Assembly (NCBI GenBank): GCA_031969915.1
Contig: DALYJJ010000143.1
Span: forward strand, 1 to 14,558
From: DALYJJ01 sp031969915
Lineage (GTDB): Bacteria; Acidobacteriota; Terriglobia; Bryobacterales; Bryobacteraceae
Length of the DNA stretch: 14,558 nt
Direction: 5' to 3'
The position numbers were made by a program, and so were the translations under genes. Shown here in pieces: positions 9,010 to 14,558 of the stretch (positions are counted from its first letter, which is position 1; the number at the start of each line of letters is the position of its first letter). The notes under the pieces were generated by a model. That model was not told the origin of the DNA. It did no database searches and worked only from the letters and a program-made list of their open reading frames with translations.

Positions 9010-9846
9010 TTACTGTGCCGACGCGACGACCGGGGCCGCTGCATCCAGGCGCCGGAAATCGCTGAACGTGGTTTCCACCTCGTTGCGCATCGACTTCACC
9101 AACATCACCCGCGCGTTGAAGCTCATCAATTGATGGGAAGGCGCCCACGTGCCGTCCGTGAGGCGCATCTGGCGCAAGTGGAACTGAGTCCCCTTCTCGA
9201 TCTTGGCCAGGACGCCGAAGCCGATCGATACCGTGTCGAAGACCTCGGCGTCCATCTTCAGGAACTGCGATTCGGCTTTGTCGATCCAGATGCGGCCCCG
9301 CACTTTTTCGAAGATGCGGGCTTTCATGTCCTTGGGCTTGTAGCCGGGCCGGGGTTCGAAATCGACCACCAACGTGTCGCGTCCCGCCACTTTCTCCGTG
9401 CCCACGAGCTTGAACTCGGCCGCGTTGGGGAACTCCTGCAGGTAGTCGCGTTCGCCCGGCTCTTTGCGTTCCGCCGACTCCCGTTTGCGCCGCTGCTCGG
9501 GCGTCTCCGCGCGGCGTTCCGCGGCGATCTCCCGGATCCTCGCGTGGCTCTGCGCCATTTCGTCCGCGGGCACAGGCTCGTCGTTGCGCTCCACGATGTA
9601 GCTGACGCGCAGGCCTTCGCGCCGTTCCACTCGGGCGGTGAACCGTTCTTCTGACTTCACTTCGCCGGCGGCGGAACGCTGTTTCTTGTGAGTGCGGCGG
9701 AGGAAGCCGTAGTCGAGCAACTTCTTTTCGTTCTCCAGCCGCAGATCGAGGGTCTTGCGGACCAGTTGGCGGAGTTGCTCGCCGTCCATCGCGACGGTGG
9801 GGAGGGCGCACGCAAGCAAACCAGTGAGGAGAATCCCAGCTCGCAT
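9010..9846 (-). CDS. Exported LolA-like (outer-membrane lipoprotein-sorting fold) protein of unknown function
   Basis: Encodes 278 residues. A signal peptide is visible (MRAGILLTGLLACALPTVA, 1-19). The second half carries the pattern of the LolA/outer-membrane lipoprotein-sorting-like fold as found in many uncharacterised proteins: EFKLVGTEKVAGRDTLVVDF (144-163), FEPRPGYKP, then RGRIWIDKAESQFLKMDAEV (183-202) and a run of beta strands ending in FSDFR. A very charged segment (about 101-135, Arg/Glu-rich) lies between the N-terminal part and the core and is predicted to be helical. The product probably acts in the periplasm, but its ligand is unknown. The gene is convergent with aspS (41-nt gap, no good terminator seen) and lies downstream of the oxidoreductase gene, beyond a hairpin. 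No clear ribosome site precedes the ATG. Confidence 0.7.
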   Translation of the reverse strand: MRAGILLTGLLACALPTVAMDGEQLRQLVRKTLDLRLENEKKLLDYGFLRRTHKKQRSAAGEVKSEERFTARVERREGLRVSYIVERNDEPVPADEMAQSHARIREIAAERRAETPEQRRKRESAERKEPGERDYLQEFPNAAEFKLVGTEKVAGRDTLVVDFEPRPGYKPKDMKARIFEKVRGRIWIDKAESQFLKMDAEVFDTVSIGFGVLAKIEKGTQFHLRQMRLTDGTWAPSHQLMSFNARVMLVKSMRNEVETTFSDFRRLDAAAPVVASAQ

Positions 9847-9866
9847 GCCGGGTTAGACGTGGGAGG

Positions 9867-9899
9867 CCCGGGGGCAGGTTCGAAAAACTTGCCCCCGGG
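9867..9899 (-). terminator. Strong GC hairpin after the oxidoreductase gene, terminator-like
   Basis: CCCGGGGGCA (9867-9876) and TGCCCCCGGG (9890-9899) are perfect inverted repeats of 10 bp. The inner sequence adds three more base pairs after one mismatch on the minus-strand transcript, leaving a TTTCG-type loop. It starts 10 nt after the minus-strand stop at 9910 and lies 20 nt before the next minus-strand start. No T-tract follows on either strand, so it is not a textbook intrinsic terminator; it could be a pause or mRNA 3'-end-protecting stem that lowers expression of the downstream gene. Confidence 0.55.
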
Positions 9900-9909
9900 G
9901 CGGAGAAAT

Positions 9910-11247
9910 CTACGCGCGCGGCGCTTTGTCGACGATCTTGAAGGTCTTCTCGTCGAAGTAGAGGATCTTGCCCTGCCGGTAGCTCTGGACGGCCATGGTG
10001 ATCACCACCTGGGCCTTGGCAGCGGTCTCCACATCGAGAGTCGGCTTCTGGCGAGAACGGATACAGGAGAGGAAGTTGTCAATGTGGGTCTTCATGGTAT
10101 CCGTTTCCTTGACCGGGATGCGGATATCTTCGGTGCCCCACTTTGCCTTGTACTCGGCGCTCACGACGTTCTTTTCAGGCCGCACGGTGATGTAGGGTGC
10201 GAAGCCCTCGAAACGGCCGTGCTCCACCATGATGAGCGACGCGTCGTGGCCGCGGATGAGGCCGGGGATGTGCTGGCTGTTGGCCATGGACGAGCTGAGA
10301 ACCACGGAGTGGCCCTTGGCGTACTCGGCGATGAAGTGGAACGTGTCGGGCACTTCGCGCTCGTCCTTGAACACGTAGATGCCGCCTCCGGCCATCACCT
10401 TGTGCGGGAACTGGGGCTCCTTCCAGCAGATGTTCATCGGGGCCATGACGTGGAAGAACAGATCGGTGGCGATGCCGCCGGAGTAGTCCCAGTACTTGCG
10501 GAAGCGGAAGAAGCGGTCGGCTTCGAAGTTGCGTTTGGGAGCGGGGCCGAGGAACATCTTCCAATCGATGTAGTCGTCGCCCTTCTTGTCCGGACCGGCT
10601 TCCTTGTCGATGGGCCAGTTCCATTCACCTTCGGTGGAGTTGCGATGGTACGAACCCTGGCTGAGCAGCATATCGCCGATCATGCCGTCGGCGATGGCCT
10701 TCTTGGCCTGGTGCCACTGGTCCCCGGAAGTGGTCTGGGACCCGACCTGGAAGACGCGCTTGGTTTCGCGCACGGTGTCGATGAGCTGCTTGGTCTCCTC
10801 GACGGTGTGGCACATGGGCTTCTCGCAATAGACGTCCTTGCCCTTGTCCATCGCTTCGAGCGCGATCTTGGCGTGCCAGTGATCGGGCGTGGCGACGATC
10901 ACCGCGTCGACATCGGTCCGGGCGAGGACCTCGCGATAGTCCAGCGTGCCGTCGCAGCCGAAGTGCTGTTTGGCGCGGGTCACGCGCTTCTGCCAGACAT
11001 CGCAGGCCGCTACCACCTGGCAGCTATTGTTCTCCTTGCCAATGCGCTGGAAGTAGTTGGCGACGTAGAAGCCGCGCCCGCCGGTTCCGATCACCGCGAC
11101 GTTGATCTTGTCGTTTGCGCCGATGACGCGTCCGCCGCTCTGCTTGTTCGCCGCCTTTGCGAACGCGGAGCCGGCGGCCGAAAGCGAGGCGCCCAACGCG
11201 CCCGCGCCCTTGAGGAAGTCCCTACGATTCGATTCGCTCGTTGACAT
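9910..11247 (-). CDS. Tat-exported Gfo/Idh/MocA family oxidoreductase
   Basis: Encodes 445 residues. A twin-arginine signal is clear: SNRRDFLKG (6-14) followed by an Ala/Gly-rich hydrophobic stretch and a likely cut near AFAKAA. The Rossmann domain has GTGGRG (54-59), ATPDHWHA (119-126) and the family EKP signature (142-144). The catalytic half has GGIATDLFFH (257-266), matching the D-x-x-x-H pair of this family, and a C-terminal domain of the bacterial Gfo/Idh/MocA C2 type. Such enzymes are NAD(P)-dependent sugar or cyclitol dehydrogenases, exported folded with cofactor; some relatives are GH109-like glycosidases, so the reaction is open. I chose the ATG at 11247 over one 22 codons upstream because AAGGA lies 8 nt before it (11256-11260) and the Tat motif then sits at the N-terminus. 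Confidence 0.88.
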   Translation of the reverse strand: MSTSESNRRDFLKGAGALGASLSAAGSAFAKAANKQSGGRVIGANDKINVAVIGTGGRGFYVANYFQRIGKENNSCQVVAACDVWQKRVTRAKQHFGCDGTLDYREVLARTDVDAVIVATPDHWHAKIALEAMDKGKDVYCEKPMCHTVEETKQLIDTVRETKRVFQVGSQTTSGDQWHQAKKAIADGMIGDMLLSQGSYHRNSTEGEWNWPIDKEAGPDKKGDDYIDWKMFLGPAPKRNFEADRFFRFRKYWDYSGGIATDLFFHVMAPMNICWKEPQFPHKVMAGGGIYVFKDEREVPDTFHFIAEYAKGHSVVLSSSMANSQHIPGLIRGHDASLIMVEHGRFEGFAPYITVRPEKNVVSAEYKAKWGTEDIRIPVKETDTMKTHIDNFLSCIRSRQKPTLDVETAAKAQVVITMAVQSYRQGKILYFDEKTFKIVDKAPRA

Positions 11248-11276
11248 CTGGCTGATCCTTTTTGCGTTGCCGGCAA

Positions 11277-11288
11277 CCGCAATTGCGG
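11277..11288. promoter_or_regulatory. Perfect 12-bp palindrome in the leader of the oxidoreductase gene
   Basis: CCGCAATTGCGG is a perfect palindrome lying between the predicted promoter (11318-11347) and the start codon (11247), about 24-35 nt after the likely transcription start. This is a typical place for a repressor operator. No regulator gene is next to it, and a 12-bp palindrome can occur by chance, so the role is inferred. Confidence 0.4.
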
Positions 11289-11317
11289 AGGGGCTGCTCT
11301 GAATGAATTCCACTTAA

Positions 11318-11347
11318 AGTGTACTCTCCGTCCGGCAGGGTGGTCAA
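11318..11347 (-). promoter_or_regulatory. Sigma70-type promoter for the oxidoreductase gene
   Basis: Read on the minus strand, TTGACC (11347-11342) is followed after 18 nt by TACACT (11323-11318). This is 5 of 6 and 4 of 6 matches to the -35 and -10 consensus at an acceptable spacing. Transcription would begin near 11311 and leave a leader of about 64 nt. A small inverted repeat CACTTAAAGTG (11311-11321) overlaps the -10 and start region and could be a binding site. It is the best promoter match I found in the window. Confidence 0.55.
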
Positions 11348-11371
11348 AAGAAGCCGGGACGGCGAAGGCGT

Positions 11372-12493
11372 TCAGCGGGCCAGCTTGCGCATCATGGATT
11401 CGAACGACGCCCGCGGAACGGCGGCCTGTTTGCGGAGGCCGGCGTCTTTCCAGCCGGAAGTGGGCAGCAGCCGCACTACGGTCTCGACGGACCCTGGGAA
11501 CGCATTCATGAAACCGGCCAGTGCTCGATAGTAGCCGCGCTGGCCGGGGATCTTGCGGCAGCCGGCGACCAGGGCGGCGACGGTTTCGGCGCGCTCTTCA
11601 AGCGCAAGGCCGGGATGTGTGGCGATGATGGCGCCCCAGTCGTCGAGAAACGGACCGAGCGGGAGCAGGAAATCCGGAGATCTTCGAAGGGCGCGGACCG
11701 CGCGGAGCGGGTAATTGCGGTGACCCTCGGACGCCATGGCGCGCTGATAGATCTGGGCCGCGGCCTGGAAGGCGCCACCGAACGGTTTTGAGTTCTCGTG
11801 CGCGAGCCGGCCGAAGCGGGCGCGGGCGGCGGCGAAGGCTTCGCCCTTGGGCCAGAAGCTGATCCCCTGGTCGAGGTCTCCCGCGTTATGGGTGAGCGTC
11901 GCGGCCAGGCGAAGGAGATCGAGTTCCGCACCCGGCGTGGCGAGGGCGTAGCGGAACTCGGCGGCTTCGCGGGCCAATTCGCGTTCGATGGCCGCACCCG
12001 CCTCTTCAGCCAGCGCGGTTTCGCCGCCTTTCAGGAACGACCCGAGAGCGCCGGCGAGCACGCTCAGCCGTTCTCCGTCGTGGCCGCTCACGGGGCCGAC
12101 GCCGGCGAGTTCGGTTGCCCGCCGCGAGATCCCATCGATCGGCCATGACAGGGCTCGTAGCGCCAGCCGGAACATTCGTTCACGGGCCTCCGGGAAACGC
12201 TGGACGTCGCCCCAGAGGAGTCCGCGGATCTTGGAGTCGACATCGGTCGGAACGAACGTGGCGACGGAGGCATGGTGAGCCGCCAGGCACACCGCGAAGT
12301 AGTCCTCGGTCCACTGGTCGTCGCTCAACTCCGAATCGCCATCGAAGGCTTCGGCGAAGGAGAGGATCTCCCGGTAGCCGTCGAGAGCGATCAGCCGGCA
12401 CGCGGGTTCGCAGCGGGGAAGGGCCAGAAACGGCGCTGCATTGCGGACCAGTTCCACGAGCGTGGCGGGGCGGACGTAGTCGCCTCGCGGCAT
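11372..12493 (-). CDS. Uncharacterised helical protein coupled to the Ser/Thr kinase gene
   Basis: Encodes 373 residues with no family that I recognise. The sequence is rich in Ala, Leu, Arg and Glu and looks almost wholly alpha-helical, with no signal peptide and no membrane segment, so it is probably cytoplasmic. Helical blocks such as FLKGGETALAEEAGAAIERE (about 153-172), and Ala/Leu periodicity throughout, suggest a helical-repeat scaffold, but I see no clean TPR or HEAT consensus. There is no obvious catalytic motif; it has scattered Cys and His without a CxxC pair. Its ATG directly follows the TAG of the kinase gene with zero spacing and no clear ribosome site of its own, which points to translational coupling and a role tied to the kinase. 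Confidence 0.7.
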   Translation of the reverse strand: MPRGDYVRPATLVELVRNAAPFLALPRCEPACRLIALDGYREILSFAEAFDGDSELSDDQWTEDYFAVCLAAHHASVATFVPTDVDSKIRGLLWGDVQRFPEARERMFRLALRALSWPIDGISRRATELAGVGPVSGHDGERLSVLAGALGSFLKGGETALAEEAGAAIERELAREAAEFRYALATPGAELDLLRLAATLTHNAGDLDQGISFWPKGEAFAAARARFGRLAHENSKPFGGAFQAAAQIYQRAMASEGHRNYPLRAVRALRRSPDFLLPLGPFLDDWGAIIATHPGLALEERAETVAALVAGCRKIPGQRGYYRALAGFMNAFPGSVETVVRLLPTSGWKDAGLRKQAAVPRASFESMMRKLAR

Positions 12494-14558
12494 CTACGAA
12501 GCTTGCGTCCGGGAGACGGGGAAGCGCGGATCGGTGGCGAGGACCGCGAAGAAAGGGTCGATGTGCAGGAAGGCGGCCCAGAGGTCGTGGTCGTTGACCG
12601 CGCGCTGGAGCCATTGGAGGGCGGTGTCGATTTCTCCGAGGGCGGTGGCCAGGACGGCGTAGGCGATCGGGTTCACGTGTTTCATGGTTCCCGCGCGGAG
12701 CCGGGCCCAGGCGGCGAGGGCGGCGGGGCGATTGCCGACGGCGGCCTGCGCCGCGCCGATGGCGGCCTGCGCCATCACCCAGGTGGGTTCCGCCGCGGCG
12801 GCGGATTCGAACGAGGTCAGCGCCTGGTGGTAATCGCCGTTGACATAGCGCGCCATGCCGGCGACGTAATGGCCGAGGGCGAACTTCGGGTCGCGGGCGG
12901 TGGCGGCGGCGGCCTGCTGGACGGCTGCATCGAACTCGCCGGCACGGTAGAGAGCGGAGGCCAGGTAGAAGCGGTAGATCTGGGAATCGGGTTGCGCTTC
13001 GACGCGGGCGCGGAGCGGCGCAAGGGCGTCCGCCGGCCGGCTCTTGGCCTGGCTCAGGAAGTAGGCTTCGGCCGCGGGATCCGCGGCCAGGGAGAAGAGC
13101 CGCTCCGCATCTTCGCCCTTACCCTCGTAAACCAAGGCGAGCACGGCCAGGGTCACCAGGGCGCCGGTTTCCTTGGCGTTCAACTCGAAGGCCTTGCGGG
13201 CTGCCCATTTCGCCTTCGGCACGGCTTCGGCAGGGGGCGCTCCGAGGTACATGGAAAGCGCGTAGTAGCGCGCGATGCCGGCCCAGGGAGCGGCATCGTT
13301 GGGCGCCAGCCGGATGGCCTGTTCAAACTGGTGCTTCGCGGCGGCCAGAGATTCGGTGGTCAACTTCGCGAGCAGTTGCTGCCCCTGCTGCATGAGCCCG
13401 GCGGCGGAGGCGGCGGGCGGCGGCGCTTGGGCCGGGGCGGGAGGCGGAACAGCGGAGGCCGCCGCGGCGGCGGGCGTGTGCACCACCGATGGCGCGACGG
13501 CGGCGATGGACGCGCCGGGAGGCGAGGCGGGCGTGCCTGGTTTGGGAGCGAGATGGCGAGCGATGGCCAGGACGATGGTCTTTGACAACTCGTCCTGCAG
13601 AGTCAGTGCGTCGGACCAATCGCGATCGAAGCGCTCAGACCAGAGCGGATACCCATCTTCCGTGTTGATCAGATGAGCGCTCACACGGACCTTGTTGCCG
13701 GAGCGGCGGACGCTGCCTTCGAGGAGCTTGCGGACGCGCAGGCGGCTGCCGATGTCGCGGGCGTCGACGCTCTTGCCCTTATACGCGAACGAGGAAGTGC
13801 GGGAACTGACCTGGAGTCCGGGCACGCGGTTCAGAAGGCCGATGATGTCCTCCGTGAGGCCGTCGCAGAAGTTGGCGTTCTCCGGCTCCTGGCTCATGTT
13901 GGCGAACGGCAGAACGGCGATGGACCGCTCAGGCACCGTTTGCGTTCCGGAACCGGAGGCCACCACGGCAGCCAACTCGCGGGCGCCCTCGTCGATGGTT
14001 TGCGTGATGGACGTCATCTTCGAGGAGATGAGCGCGCGAACCCCTTCCAGCGCGAGCCTCACGGACTGCATGGTTTGGAAGCGCTGTGCGGGGTCCTTGC
14101 GCAGGCAGCGCAGGATCACGGCTTCGAGTTCGGCGGGCACGTGGCGCGCGACTTCGCGGATGCGCGGGGGCTCATCGCGCATCATGGCGAGCAGGACACC
14201 GATGGCGGTATCGGCTTCGAAGGCTCGCTTGCCGGTCATCAGTTCATAGAGCACTGCGCCCAGGGAAAAGATATCCGAGCGCGGATCGACGGGTTTGGCC
14301 TCGGCCTGTTCCGGCGACATGTAGGCCACTGTGCCGACCATGGCGCCGGCTTGCGTTTTCGGAGATTCGTTGAACAGGGTCTGGGTATGGTCGGCATCGC
14401 TGTGGAACCCCTTCTCCTGTTCGAGCAGCGACAACTTGGCGAGGCCGAAATCCAGGACCTTGATGAGCCCGGTGGGCGTCACCATAATGTTCGCGGGCTT
14501 GAGGTCGCGGTGAATGATGCCGGCGCCGTGCGCGGCGGCGAGAGCATCGGCCATCTGG
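12494..14558 (-). CDS. Ser/Thr protein kinase with TolB/FlgO-like domain and TPR repeats (N-terminus outside window)
   Basis: At least 686 residues, open to the window edge; the N-lobe of the kinase (glycine loop, Lys, Glu) is not in the window. Numbering from the Met at 14554: catalytic loop HRDLKPAN (15-22), DFG (35-37), MSPEQ (79-83), and RSDIFSLGAVLYELMTGK (92-109) are all intact, so an active Hanks-type kinase is likely. Kinase ends near 170. A TolB-N/FlgO-like alpha-beta domain follows (about 208-336: IAVLPFANMS, CDGLTEDI, VSAHLIN, GYPLWSERFDR), as in CadC- and cyclase-type fusion proteins. A Pro/Ala-rich linker (337-385) leads to TPR-like repeats (386 to end) finishing with HIDPFFAVLATDPRF. 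No membrane helix lies between kinase and TolB-like domains, unlike PASTA-type kinases. The layout is common in Acidobacteriota. Confidence 0.9.
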   Translation of the reverse strand, partial: QMADALAAAHGAGIIHRDLKPANIMVTPTGLIKVLDFGLAKLSLLEQEKGFHSDADHTQTLFNESPKTQAGAMVGTVAYMSPEQAEAKPVDPRSDIFSLGAVLYELMTGKRAFEADTAIGVLLAMMRDEPPRIREVARHVPAELEAVILRCLRKDPAQRFQTMQSVRLALEGVRALISSKMTSITQTIDEGARELAAVVASGSGTQTVPERSIAVLPFANMSQEPENANFCDGLTEDIIGLLNRVPGLQVSSRTSSFAYKGKSVDARDIGSRLRVRKLLEGSVRRSGNKVRVSAHLINTEDGYPLWSERFDRDWSDALTLQDELSKTIVLAIARHLAPKPGTPASPPGASIAAVAPSVVHTPAAAAASAVPPPAPAQAPPPAASAAGLMQQGQQLLAKLTTESLAAAKHQFEQAIRLAPNDAAPWAGIARYYALSMYLGAPPAEAVPKAKWAARKAFELNAKETGALVTLAVLALVYEGKGEDAERLFSLAADPAAEAYFLSQAKSRPADALAPLRARVEAQPDSQIYRFYLASALYRAGEFDAAVQQAAAATARDPKFALGHYVAGMARYVNGDYHQALTSFESAAAAEPTWVMAQAAIGAAQAAVGNRPAALAAWARLRAGTMKHVNPIAYAVLATALGEIDTALQWLQRAVNDHDLWAAFLHIDPFFAVLATDPRFPVSRTQAS

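Noticed and set aside
9688..11244. Plus-strand open frame of 518 codons opposite the oxidoreductase gene
   Set aside because: The minus strand encodes a complete Tat-signal Gfo/Idh/MocA protein; the plus frame reads as a Val/Leu/Gly/His-rich shadow.
12272..13585. Plus-strand open frame of 437 codons opposite the TPR part of the kinase gene
   Set aside because: Gly/Arg-rich low-complexity translation created by the Ala-rich TPR and linker codons on the minus strand.

Overview
This is a GC-rich window with tightly packed genes and no plasmid, phage, transposon or CRISPR signature. The likely source is a soil-type Acidobacteriota, plausibly Bryobacterales/Solibacter-like. This is inferred from a Ser/Thr kinase fused to a TolB/FlgO-like domain and TPR repeats, a Tat-exported Gfo/Idh/MocA oxidoreductase, and the divergent style of FtsA. 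No rRNA or marker phylogeny is available here, so the assignment is moderate at best.

Layout. (1) Positions 1-4070, plus strand: the end of a division/cell-wall (dcw) cluster. It holds the last 43 residues of murC, then ftsQ, ftsA and ftsZ with 2-nt, -11-nt and 18-nt junctions, followed by a small Fno-like NADP-binding protein 9 nt after ftsZ. (2) 4067-5347, minus strand: a secreted PDZ plus alpha/beta-hydrolase protein whose stop codon shares a CTAG tetramer with the stop of the convergent gene. (3) 5417-8968, plus strand: a gamma-carbonic-anhydrase-like protein, hisS and aspS, nearly contiguous. hisS is out of frame near its 3' end (about 7048-7053). The missing C-terminal tail is fully readable in the next frame and ends 3 nt before aspS. 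(4) 9010-11247, minus strand: an exported LolA-like protein and a Tat-signal Gfo/Idh/MocA oxidoreductase, separated by a strong GC hairpin. A good sigma70-type promoter precedes the oxidoreductase. (5) 11372-14558, minus strand: a Ser/Thr protein kinase/TolB-like/TPR protein cut by the window end, and directly abutting it (TAG-ATG) a helical protein I cannot assign.

Functional picture. Region 1 makes the early divisome: FtsZ ring, FtsA tether, FtsQ scaffold, and MurC for precursor supply. Region 3 charges His and Asp tRNAs. Regions 2, 4 and 5 are envelope/export and signalling genes. Every stretch is accounted for, and the longest intergenic gap is 124 nt (11248-11371).

I did not find a convincing new multi-gene system. 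The points most worth a second look are the hisS frame break, the eroded nucleotide-binding motifs of FtsA, and the kinase/unknown-protein pair at the right end.
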